Assembly (NCBI GenBank): GCA_023399105.1
Contig: JAEWQT010000161.1
Location: 1-8,178, forward strand
DNA from: Pseudomonadota bacterium
GTDB lineage: Bacteria > Pseudomonadota > Gammaproteobacteria > Pseudomonadales > Oceanobacteraceae
Direction: 5' to 3'
DNA: 8,178 nucleotides
Below, piece by piece: positions 1 to 8,057 of this stretch. A program made the translations under genes and the position numbers. The notes beneath the pieces were generated by a model. The model worked only from the letters and a program-made list of their open reading frames with translations. It searched no databases and was not told the origin of the DNA. How positions within the stretch are numbered: position 1 is the stretch's first letter; the number at the start of each line of letters is the position of its first letter.

Positions 1-180
1 CATGCCGGCGGCACTGTAACTGAAAAATTCGTAGGGTTTGAAGACCGGTATCGGCTCAATACGGCCACGCGGACGATTCTGGGTATCTTCCATAAACTTA
101 CGCAAATCGGCAGTATCGGAATTGCCCGAACAGCCCACCAGAGTCAACGTCAGCACAGGCAACAGCAGCAGTCGGATCAT
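1..180 (-). CDS. pilP: PilP, type IV pilus inner-membrane lipoprotein (N-terminal 60 residues, cut by window edge)
   Basis: PilP is the periplasmic lipoprotein that joins the PilN/PilO subcomplex to the PilQ secretin of the type IV pilus machine. The visible part starts with Met-Ile-Arg, then a Leu-rich stretch and a lipobox Leu14-Val15-Gly16-Cys17, so lipidation at Cys17 is expected. Ser18 follows the cysteine, and there is no Asp at +2. The next residues, with R-P-R-G-R-I-E-P-I-P and a K-P-Y-E-F-F-S-Y segment, resemble the linear PilN/PilO-binding tail of known PilP proteins. The start ATG overlaps the pilO stop as ATGA. A GGAGGT ribosome-binding site lies eight bases upstream of the ATG, inside the end of pilO. 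The frame stays open to the window edge; the C-terminal domain and pilQ lie outside. The identity rests on gene order plus the lipobox and tail sequence. Confidence 0.93.
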   Translation of the reverse strand, partial: MIRLLLLPVLTLTLVGCSGNSDTADLRKFMEDTQNRPRGRIEPIPVFKPYEFFSYSAAGM

Positions 181-842
181 TTCTTCTTACCTCCGCGGGC
201 TGGTGCCGGCTCATCACCACTGTACTGATAGGTTTTGGCCAGAATTTTCATTTTCAGGCCGTTTTCTTTGCCAGCCCCATCAATCGCAAAATCATGCAGT
301 GTGACAATCCGCGGCAGAGAGGCTACCGAAGAAACAAATGCACCCATTTCATGATAGCCACCCACCACTTCGATATTAATTGGCAGCTCCATGTAGAACT
401 CTGTGCGGGTCATTTTTTGTGGATCAATGGTATTCAGCTGCAGGCCAGCACTGAGAGCGGCGGCACTGATGTCGTCAATCAGCCCCGGTACTTCCGTATC
501 ACGCGGCAACTGCTTCAGCAATGAACCAAAGCCTTCTTCCATTTCCGCCAGCTGGGCTTTGTAAGCATCCAGATTCGCGACCCGGAATGCCTTGTTCTCA
601 TAATCTTTTTTCAGCGTTACTTCGCGCTGCTCAGCACTGGTCAGAGTGCTCATCTGATCAGCAATTAACGCAAAATAACCACCGGCCAATACTGCAATAA
701 AAATCAGTGCACAGAAAACAATCTTGCCGGGCAAAGGCCAGGAACCCATGTTTTCCCAGTCAATATTATTCAGGTCATCCAGCTGAAACTCATTCAGCTT
801 AGCCATCATGGCTTTCACATCAGGCTTGTTTGGCTCGGCCAT
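177..842 (-). CDS. pilO: PilO, type IV pilus inner-membrane alignment protein
   Basis: PilO is a bitopic inner-membrane protein that pairs with PilN and, with PilP, ties the cytoplasmic motor platform to the outer-membrane secretin. The 221-residue product is of usual length. It has a cytoplasmic N-terminus (residues 1-40, including the L-D-D-L-N-N-I-D segment typical of the family), one membrane helix at about 41-61, a heptad-like coiled coil at about 63-112, and a ferredoxin-like periplasmic domain from about 115. The run Q111-L-P, then E117-V-P-G-L-I-D-D and A128-A-L-S-A-G-L, matches the PilO family. The tail ends in Gly-Gly-Lys-Lys-Lys. The ATG lies three bases after the pilN stop, with an AGAGGA site seven bases upstream formed by the last pilN codons, so translation is coupled to pilN. 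The stop overlaps the pilP start. Confidence 0.96.
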   Translation of the reverse strand: MAEPNKPDVKAMMAKLNEFQLDDLNNIDWENMGSWPLPGKIVFCALIFIAVLAGGYFALIADQMSTLTSAEQREVTLKKDYENKAFRVANLDAYKAQLAEMEEGFGSLLKQLPRDTEVPGLIDDISAAALSAGLQLNTIDPQKMTRTEFYMELPINIEVVGGYHEMGAFVSSVASLPRIVTLHDFAIDGAGKENGLKMKILAKTYQYSGDEPAPARGGKKK

Positions 843-845
843 TTT

Positions 846-2508
<1,663 letters not shown>

Positions 2509-2524
2509 CTATATAGTCGAAGTC

Positions 2525-2554
2525 ATTATAAGCACATTCCTATTAAAAGAACAA
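2525..2554 (-). promoter_or_regulatory. Predicted sigma-70-type promoter of pilMNOP(Q)
   Basis: On the minus strand a perfect TATAAT occupies 2525-2530. A partial -35 match TTGTTC at 2549-2554 lies 18 bases upstream of it. Transcription would start near 2518, giving a leader of about 60 bases before the GTG of pilM. The -10 match is seen directly; the -35 is weak (three of six bases), so an activator may help. The element overlaps the ponA promoter on the other strand. Confidence 0.6.
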
Positions 2555-2568
2555 AAAAGCCTTATAAT
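2540..2568 (+). promoter_or_regulatory. Predicted sigma-70-type promoter of ponA
   Basis: A perfect TATAAT lies at 2563-2568. The expected -35 position with 17-base spacing (2540-2545) reads CTATTA, a poor match. The predicted start near 2575 gives a leader of about 45 bases. The leader has no good Shine-Dalgarno close to the ponA ATG: GAGG at 2598-2601 is 18 bases away, and a T-rich run comes just before the start. The region shares its DNA with the divergent pilM promoter. Confidence 0.55.
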
Positions 2569-2619
2569 GCCGCAACCCGCATATTCACTGGCTTTCTGAG
2601 GCATCTGGCAATCTTTTTT

Positions 2620-5115
2620 ATGACTGTTCTGAAACCCCTTCTGCGCTTTTTGGCCTGGTTCATCCTGTCTGTTGTTTCCGCAGTAGGTATCGCCGCCTGT
2701 GGTATCTATATTTATCTTGCTCCGGAGCTCCCCGACCCGGATGAATTACGCCGCATTGAATTACAAACCCCGCTGCGGGTTTACAGCGCCGATGGCAAGC
2801 TGATCAGCGAGTTTGGCGAAAAACGCCGCAACCCACTCAGCTATACGGAAATCCCGCCAAGTTTTATCAATGCCCTACTGGCCTCGGAAGATGACGGCTT
2901 CTTTGAACACATTGGTATTGACTTCAAAGGCCTGGCACGGGCGGCCATCGAGCTGATCCGCACCGGTGAAAAACGCTCTGGCGGCAGCACCATTACCATG
3001 CAGGTTGCCAAGAACTATTACCTCAGCTCAGAAAAAACCTTCACCCGCAAGTTTACCGAAATCATGCTGGCACTGGAGATTGAACAATATCTCAGCAAGC
3101 AGGAAATTCTCGAGCTGTACATTAATAAGATTTACCTGGGCAAGCGCGCCTACGGCATCGAAGCCGCCGCTCAGGTGTATTACGGCAAAAGCATTCATGA
3201 ACTGAATCTGGCACAAATCGCCATGATTGCCGGCCTGCCACAGGCGCCTTCAGCCGCCAACCCGATCAACAACCCGCGTCGCGCCATTGACCGTCGTAAT
3301 TATGTACTGGCCCGAATGCTGACCCTGAATATGATTACCCAGGATGAATTTGATCAGGCCGCCCGCGCGCCAGTAACTGCTCGCTACCATGGCCCGACGT
3401 CCGAAGTTATCGCCCCCTATGTGGCCGAAATGGTACGGCGTGAAATGGTCGCCCAGTACGGCGATGCCGCTTATACCGCCGGCTTCCGCGTTTATACCAC
3501 CGTAGATTCCACCAGCCAGACGGCTGCCAACCGTGCGTTACAGAGCGGCCTGCTGAAATACGATCGCGACCATGGCTGGCGGACCCCAAAACCACTGGCC
3601 CCCCTGCACAAGCTGGAGGTCAGTGATTCACCAGAGTTACAGGAATGGCTGAACAAGGCCGATGCCAGCCACGACATTGACTGGCCAGCGACCCTTGACG
3701 ACTGGAACAGCCGCTTACTGGCCCGTGATGATATGGGGTTAATTGCTCCGGCCATTGTTACCCGAATCATGCCCGAAGGCGCCTGGGTACTGCAGCAATC
3801 CGGCGAGCGCTGGTTACCCTTCAGCGCCATGCTGTGGGCCAAGCCCTATATCAACGTTAATGTCATCGGCGCCGAACCCACCAGCCCCGCCGATGTTCTG
3901 CAGGTGGGCATGGAAATCTGGATTGAAGAAACCAGTGACGGCCCATTACTGGCACAGCTGCCGGAAGTGGAAGGCTCGCTGGTATCACTGCGACCAGAAG
4001 ATGGTGGCATTCAGGCCCTGGTCGGTGGTTTCTCACCGGGCAGCAACCAGTTTAACCGCGCCATTCAGGCCGATCGCCAACCCGGCTCGGCGTTCAAGCC
4101 CTTTATCTACAGTGCCGCCCTGGCGCACGGCTTTACGCCGGCCAGCATCATTAATGATGCGCCGGTGGTGTTTGAAGATGCTGGTCTGGAAGCGACCTGG
4201 CGTCCAGAAAATAACAGCGGCAAATTTTATGGCCCTACCCGCCTGCGCGAAGCGTTGTATCGCTCACAGAACCTGGTTTCTATCCGCATTCTGAATCAGG
4301 TCGGACCGCACCGGGCCATTCGTTACATGGAACCTTTCGGTTTTCCGCGCCATAAACTGAACGCTGATCTGTCACTGGCGCTCGGCGCCTCGGCGGTGAC
4401 GGCCATGGAGCTGGCCACCGGGTACGCCGTACTGGCCAATGGTGGTTACGCGGTGCAGCCCTATCTGATTGAACGCATTGAAGACGACAACGGCCAGCGA
4501 CTGTTTACCGCCAACCCGGCCCGGGTGTGTCCGGATTGTTCAGACACCGCAGTGGTGGCCGAAGATACACCCGGCCCGGCAACACCCCCGGAGCCAGCCC
4601 ATAACATTGCCCCCCGGGTTATGGATGAACGCGTGCATTATCTGATGATCAGCATGCTGAAAGACGTGGTACGCCTCGGAACCGGCCAGCGGGCACTGGT
4701 ACTGAACCGCGACGACCTGGCCGGGAAAACGGGCACCACCAACGACCAGAAAGATGCCTGGTTCGCCGGCTTCAGTCCGGATCTGGTCACCACAGTCTGG
4801 GTTGGGTTTGATCAGCCGGTCACATTGGGACGCTGGGCCTTCGGCAGTAATACTGCCTTGCCGATCTGGGTCGATTACATGGCCACAGCACTGGCGGACA
4901 AACCGGCGCGACCATACGAACAACCGGCAGGGATCGTCAGCGTACGCATCGATCCGGTGACCGGATTGCTGGCGGCACCGGGTCAACCGGATGCAATTTT
5001 TGAGTACTTCCGCGAAGAGGATGTACCGAAAGAGTTGGCTCGCCCGGCACAGTCATCAGGCAATGGCCCGGAGCAACAAGCCCCGGCTGAAATGATCCCG
5101 GAGCAGTTGTTTTAG
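2620..5115 (+). CDS. ponA: Penicillin-binding protein 1A, bifunctional peptidoglycan glycosyltransferase/transpeptidase
   Basis: This class A PBP (also called mrcA) polymerises lipid II and cross-links peptidoglycan on the outer face of the inner membrane. The 831-residue product has a short cytoplasmic tail, one membrane helix at about 10-34, and a GT51 domain at about 55-230. GT51 shows E90-D-D-G-F-F-E-H-I-G (E90 the expected catalytic Glu), G121-G-S-T-I-T-M-Q and E147 in R-K-F-T-E. An OB-like segment follows at about 315-450. The transpeptidase domain has S490-A-F-K (nucleophile S490), S549-Q-N and K703-T-G-T-T. The closest remembered relative is Pseudomonas PonA, including the C-terminal Leu-Phe. 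Between the S-Q-N and K-T-G motifs is a C637-P-D-C640 pair. Residues 24-27 (I-A-A-C) imitate a lipobox within the membrane helix. The ATG lacks a clear ribosome-binding site, but the N-terminus fits the family. It is divergent from pilM, as in Pseudomonas. Confidence 0.97.
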   Translation: MTVLKPLLRFLAWFILSVVSAVGIAACGIYIYLAPELPDPDELRRIELQTPLRVYSADGKLISEFGEKRRNPLSYTEIPPSFINALLASEDDGFFEHIGIDFKGLARAAIELIRTGEKRSGGSTITMQVAKNYYLSSEKTFTRKFTEIMLALEIEQYLSKQEILELYINKIYLGKRAYGIEAAAQVYYGKSIHELNLAQIAMIAGLPQAPSAANPINNPRRAIDRRNYVLARMLTLNMITQDEFDQAARAPVTARYHGPTSEVIAPYVAEMVRREMVAQYGDAAYTAGFRVYTTVDSTSQTAANRALQSGLLKYDRDHGWRTPKPLAPLHKLEVSDSPELQEWLNKADASHDIDWPATLDDWNSRLLARDDMGLIAPAIVTRIMPEGAWVLQQSGERWLPFSAMLWAKPYINVNVIGAEPTSPADVLQVGMEIWIEETSDGPLLAQLPEVEGSLVSLRPEDGGIQALVGGFSPGSNQFNRAIQADRQPGSAFKPFIYSAALAHGFTPASIINDAPVVFEDAGLEATWRPENNSGKFYGPTRLREALYRSQNLVSIRILNQVGPHRAIRYMEPFGFPRHKLNADLSLALGASAVTAMELATGYAVLANGGYAVQPYLIERIEDDNGQRLFTANPARVCPDCSDTAVVAEDTPGPATPPEPAHNIAPRVMDERVHYLMISMLKDVVRLGTGQRALVLNRDDLAGKTGTTNDQKDAWFAGFSPDLVTTVWVGFDQPVTLGRWAFGSNTALPIWVDYMATALADKPARPYEQPAGIVSVRIDPVTGLLAAPGQPDAIFEYFREEDVPKELARPAQSSGNGPEQQAPAEMIPEQLF

Positions 5116-5117
5116 CG

Positions 5118-5140
5118 CGCCTGCCGTTGAGGGTCAGGCG
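5118..5140 (+). terminator. Weak hairpin just after ponA
   Basis: CGCCTG (5118-5123) pairs with CAGGCG (5135-5140) around an 11-base loop, starting two bases after the ponA stop. The following TTAAGGGTTC is only partly T-rich, so this is at best a weak intrinsic terminator. It may act together with the stronger hairpin downstream. Confidence 0.35.
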
Positions 5141-5151
5141 TTAAGGGTTCT

Positions 5152-5190
5152 GCGTGCTCCGCGTAAAATTGCACAGCACGCGGAGCGTGC
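5152..5190 (+). terminator. Long hairpin in the gap between two convergent genes
   Basis: Arms at 5152-5163 and 5179-5190 pair over 12 positions around a 15-base loop. Eight inner pairs are perfect (GCTCCGCG with CGCGGAGC), then come two G-U pairs and two more G-C pairs. The wobbles pair only in the plus-strand transcript, so the stem is best read as the end of the ponA message. The right arm abuts the stop codon of the dehydrogenase. No strong T run follows on either strand, so factor-independent termination is uncertain; it may protect the message end instead. Confidence 0.45.
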
Positions 5191-6594
5191 TTACATATCC
5201 ACCAGCTTGCCGGGGTTCATAACATTGTTCGGGTCGAACACCGCCTTCACCGCCTTCATGTAGGCAATTTCGGCTTCGGAACGGGTGTACGGCAAGTAGG
5301 CTTTTTTGGTCATACCCACGCCGTGCTCCGCTGAGATGGAACCGTCGTATTTCTGCACGATTTCCATCACCCACTTGCTGACCTTATTGCAGCGCGGGAA
5401 GAACTCTTCTTTCGGCAGCGCATCCGGTTTGAGGATGTTGAGGTGCAGGTTACCGTCACCGATATGGCCGAACCAGATAATCTCGAAATCCGGGTATTCG
5501 CGGGTCACGACTTCATCAATCTCGCGCAGGAACGGCGGCACCTTGGAAACCACCACAGAGATGTCGTTTTTGTACGGCGTCCACTGCGCGATGGTTTCGG
5601 AAATGTCTTCACGCAGGCGCCACAGATTGGCCGCCTGAGTTTCGCTCTGACTGATCACACCATCGACCACCCAGCCATTTTCCACGCACTGCTCGAACAG
5701 GCTCATGGACAGGTCCATATCGGCGTCGGTAATGGCTTCAAATTCGATCAGAGCATAGAAATCAGCATTACTTTCGAACGGCGCCGGCACATCACCACGG
5801 GCCAGAACTTTGCTCATGGCTTTATCGGAGAAGAACTCAAACGCGGTCAGATCCATGCTGGACTGGAACTGGTTCAGCACTTTCATCACGTCGTCCAGCT
5901 CCGGAATCGCCAGCACCAGCACGGTGAGGTTTTTCGGCGGACGGGTTAAACGCATGGTCGCTTCAGTAACAAAACCCAGGGTTCCTTCGCCACCGATAAA
6001 CAACTGGCGCAGGTCGTAACCGGTGTTGTTTTTCAGCAGGTCTTTGTTCAGCTGCAGAATATCGCCCTTGCCGGTGACTACGGTTAAGCCCGCCACCCAA
6101 TCACGGGTCATACCCCAGCGGATGACTTTGATACCACCGGCGTTGGTGCCGATGTTGCCACCAATCTGACTGGAACCAGCAGACGCAAAATCCACCGGGT
6201 AGAACAACCCCTGATCTTCGGCATAAGTCTGCAGCTGCTCGGTAATGACACCAGCGCCGCATTTAACGGTACGGTCAACGGCGTTGAATTCCGAAATCTG
6301 ATTCATGTAATCAAACGCCACCACCACTTCACCATTTGCAGCCACGGCACCGGCACTCAGGCCAGTACGGCCACCGGAGGGCACAAGTTGCAGGCCATGC
6401 TCATTAGCCAGCAGCACAATATCACGCGCCTGCTCGGTGGTTTTCGGGAACACAATGGCGCTGGGCTTAGGCTCGTACACCTTGGTCCAGTCTTTGCCGA
6501 AGGTTTGCAGGGAATCGGCATCGGTACGGACTTTGTCGCTACCAACAATGGCCGACAGGCGTTCGATCAGGGCGTCTTGGGTCAGGGCAGTCAT
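5191..6594 (-). CDS. d2hgdh: FAD-dependent D-2-hydroxyglutarate dehydrogenase (FAD-binding oxidase / D-lactate dehydrogenase superfamily)
   Basis: The likely reaction is oxidation of D-2-hydroxyglutarate to 2-oxoglutarate in the cytoplasm; family members pass electrons to electron-transfer flavoprotein. The 467-residue product has a PCMH-type FAD-binding domain at about 38-217, with P72-S-G-G-R-T-G-L-S, G140-S-S-Q-I-G-G-N-I-G-T-N-A-G-G and a conserved N189-N-T-G-Y-D-L, then G201-G-E-G-T-L-G. The C-terminal FAD-oxidase domain has G376-H-I-G-D-G-N-L-H (H377 and H384 expected metal ligands) and E423-H-G-V-G, ending with N460-P-G-K. The length fits the D2HGDH/Dld2 group, not GlcD. Divergence from serA supports the substrate, since SerA can produce D-2-hydroxyglutarate; this pairing is known in Pseudomonas. 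A GGGA lies five bases before the ATG, a weak ribosome-binding site. The superfamily is certain; the exact substrate is inferred, and a D-lactate or other 2-hydroxyacid dehydrogenase is the alternative. Confidence 0.88.
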   Translation of the reverse strand: MTALTQDALIERLSAIVGSDKVRTDADSLQTFGKDWTKVYEPKPSAIVFPKTTEQARDIVLLANEHGLQLVPSGGRTGLSAGAVAANGEVVVAFDYMNQISEFNAVDRTVKCGAGVITEQLQTYAEDQGLFYPVDFASAGSSQIGGNIGTNAGGIKVIRWGMTRDWVAGLTVVTGKGDILQLNKDLLKNNTGYDLRQLFIGGEGTLGFVTEATMRLTRPPKNLTVLVLAIPELDDVMKVLNQFQSSMDLTAFEFFSDKAMSKVLARGDVPAPFESNADFYALIEFEAITDADMDLSMSLFEQCVENGWVVDGVISQSETQAANLWRLREDISETIAQWTPYKNDISVVVSKVPPFLREIDEVVTREYPDFEIIWFGHIGDGNLHLNILKPDALPKEEFFPRCNKVSKWVMEIVQKYDGSISAEHGVGMTKKAYLPYTRSEAEIAYMKAVKAVFDPNNVMNPGKLVDM

Positions 6595-6624
6595 GGGAAT
6601 CCCGCTCAGAATGAATGCTTTTCA

Positions 6625-6666
6625 CCTCAAACTGAATAATCTTCGCGATGAAAACGGGGTTTGAGG
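6625..6666. repeat. Inverted repeat in the dehydrogenase / serA control region
   Basis: CCTCAAAC (6625-6632) and GTTTGAGG (6659-6666) are perfect 8-base inverted copies 26 bases apart, with centres about 34 bases apart (roughly three helical turns). The right arm contains TTGAGG, the best candidate -35 of serA. Two bound protein units could therefore control both divergent genes, but no regulator is identified. Confidence 0.4.
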
Positions 6667-6697
6667 CTCACGTTAACAGGCCGGCTATGCTAGCATA
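6661..6697 (+). promoter_or_regulatory. Predicted serA promoter with palindromic -10 region
   Basis: TATGCT at 6686-6691 is the best -10 candidate for serA, with TTGAGG (6661-6666) as a partial -35 at a long 19-base spacing. TATGCT and the next six bases AGCATA form a perfect 12-base palindrome (6686-6697), so the same -10 sequence is also present on the minus strand. No convincing -35 was found for the leftward direction. An alternative -35, TTAACA at 6673-6678, has no good -10 at a normal distance. Confidence 0.45.
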
Positions 6698-6710
6698 CGC
6701 GCCTTATTTT

Positions 6711-6745
6711 TCGGAGAGCTTTATCTCCGACGGAGCCGCCCCGGC
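6711..6745 (+). promoter_or_regulatory. Structured serA leader (two hairpins)
   Basis: TCGGAGA (6711-6717) and TCTCCGA (6724-6730) form a perfect 7-pair stem with a 6-base loop. GCCG (6735-6738) and CGGC (6742-6745) form a small second stem. A second CGGAG copy at 6731-6735 could compete for TCTCC only with an impossibly tight loop, so a true switch is not evident. There is no T run, so this is not a standard terminator. The rest of the leader to 6786 holds two CACAGGT copies (6754-6760 and 6774-6780), the second supplying the serA ribosome-binding site. Confidence 0.4.
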
Positions 6746-6786
6746 GACTGCCGCACAGGTTTTATCATCTGCTCACAGGTACTACC

Positions 6787-8016
6787 ATGGCAAAGACCTC
6801 CCTCGATAAAAGCAAGATCAAGTTCCTTCTGCTGGAAGGCGTACACCAGTCGGCGCTCGACACATTGCATGCAGCCGGCTACACCAACATTGAGTATCTG
6901 AAAACCTCACTGCCGGACGATGAGCTGAAAGCCCGCATCAAAGACGCGCACTTTGTCGGCATCCGCTCCCGCACCCAGCTGACCGACGACATCTTCGAAG
7001 CGGCCGAGAAACTAATCGCCGTGGGTTGTTTCTGCATTGGCACCAACCAGGTTGACCTGAAAGCGGCAACCAAGCGTGGCATCGCGGTATTCAACGCGCC
7101 TTACTCCAACACCCGCTCCGTAGCCGAACTGTCGATCGCTGAAATCATCATGCTGATGCGCGGCATTCCGGAGCGTAACGCTCAGTGCCACCGTGGCGGC
7201 TGGAACAAGTCTGCTGAGAACTCTTACGAAATCCGCGGTAAAAAACTGGGCATCGTCGGTTACGGCTCCATCGGCACTCAGCTATCGGTAATGGCCGAAA
7301 GCCTGGGTATGGAAGTGTACTTCTACGACGTGGTCACCAAGCTGCCGATCGGTAACGCCAAGCAAGTGGGCACACTCAACGAACTGCTGAACATCGCTGA
7401 CGTGATTTCTCTGCACGTACCGGAAACCCCGGCGACCAAGTGGATGATCGGTGCTGAACAATTCGCGCAGATGAAACAGGGCTCTATCCTGCTGAACGCT
7501 TCCCGTGGCACCGTGGTGGACATCGACGCCCTGGCCGAAGCCATCCGCAGCAAAAAACTGCTGGGCGCTGCCATCGACGTATTCCCGGTTGAACCGCGTG
7601 CTAACGGTGAAGAATTCATCACTCCGCTGCGTGAATTCGACAACGTCATCCTGACCCCGCACGTGGGTGGCTCCACTCTGGAAGCCCAGGAAAACATCGG
7701 TAAAGAAGTGGGCGAGAAACTGGCTCAGTACAGCGACAAAGGCACCACCACCTCTTCCGTGAACTTCCCGGAAGTGGCTCTGCCAGGCAATGCCAACGTA
7801 CACCGCATTCTGCACATCCACAAAAACGTGCCGGGTGTGATGAACTCCATCAACAAGATTTTTGCCGAAAACAACATCAACATTTCTGGCCAGTATCTGC
7901 AGACTGTTGAAGAAGTAGGCTATGTGGTGATCGACGTTTCCGCCGACGCCTCTGAGCTGGCACTGGAAAAAATCAAACAGGTGGAAGGTACGATCCGTGC
8001 CCGTGTGCTGTATTAA
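6787..8016 (+). CDS. serA: D-3-phosphoglycerate dehydrogenase (serine biosynthesis)
   Basis: SerA oxidises 3-phosphoglycerate to 3-phosphohydroxypyruvate with NAD in the first step of L-serine synthesis; the E. coli enzyme also reduces 2-oxoglutarate to D-2-hydroxyglutarate. The 409-residue product is collinear with the 410-residue E. coli enzyme. It shows N-terminal substrate-side residues R60-S-R-T, the NAD loop G158-Y-G-S-I-G with D181, catalytic R240 (S-R-G-T-V-V), E269 (V-E-P) and H292 (P-H-V-G-G-S-T), and a C-terminal ACT domain at about 338-409. In the ACT domain H345, N347 and N365 match the serine-binding residues of the E. coli enzyme, so feedback inhibition by serine is expected. 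It is the short type without the inserted ASB domain. ACAGGT seven bases before the ATG is the ribosome-binding site. CTG-rich codon use suggests high expression. Its divergent neighbour would remove the D-2-hydroxyglutarate by-product. Confidence 0.98.
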   Translation: MAKTSLDKSKIKFLLLEGVHQSALDTLHAAGYTNIEYLKTSLPDDELKARIKDAHFVGIRSRTQLTDDIFEAAEKLIAVGCFCIGTNQVDLKAATKRGIAVFNAPYSNTRSVAELSIAEIIMLMRGIPERNAQCHRGGWNKSAENSYEIRGKKLGIVGYGSIGTQLSVMAESLGMEVYFYDVVTKLPIGNAKQVGTLNELLNIADVISLHVPETPATKWMIGAEQFAQMKQGSILLNASRGTVVDIDALAEAIRSKKLLGAAIDVFPVEPRANGEEFITPLREFDNVILTPHVGGSTLEAQENIGKEVGEKLAQYSDKGTTTSSVNFPEVALPGNANVHRILHIHKNVPGVMNSINKIFAENNINISGQYLQTVEEVGYVVIDVSADASELALEKIKQVEGTIRARVLY

Positions 8017-8029
8017 TTCGCGGAATTAA
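8013..8029. repeat. A+T-rich dyad over the serA stop codon
   Basis: TTAATTC (8013-8019) and GAATTAA (8023-8029) are perfect inverted copies with a three-base GCG centre, and the serA stop codon lies in the left arm. It has no T run and is probably a minor stem at the message end. Confidence 0.35.
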
Positions 8030-8035
8030 CGGCAT

Positions 8036-8054
8036 AAAAAAAGCGGCTTCGGCC
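8036..8054 (+). terminator. Apparent serA terminator, right half missing
   Basis: Seven A bases (8036-8042) followed by GCGGC, the tetraloop TTCG and GCC look like the left arm, loop and first bases of the right arm of a standard intrinsic terminator. The expected continuation GC plus a T run is absent: the sequence changes to CACTGC after 8054. Only three G-C pairs can form around the UUCG loop. This may be a terminator broken by an insertion or rearrangement, or a chance likeness. Confidence 0.4.
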
Positions 8055-8057
8055 CAC

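Noticed and set aside
3743..4294. 183-residue frame inside ponA on the same strand
   Set aside because: It overlaps the conserved linker and transpeptidase part of ponA in another frame; its Pro/Arg/Ser-rich product is typical of a shifted frame.
4540..4986. 148-residue minus-strand frame opposite the end of ponA
   Set aside because: It is antisense to conserved transpeptidase sequence, with no promoter or ribosome-binding site of note.
5443..5949. 168-residue plus-strand frame opposite the dehydrogenase
   Set aside because: It is a codon-bias shadow: the true frame carries the conserved FAD-oxidase motifs through this stretch.
7282..7821. 179-residue minus-strand frame opposite serA
   Set aside because: It mirrors the strongly biased serA codons and has no recognisable domain.
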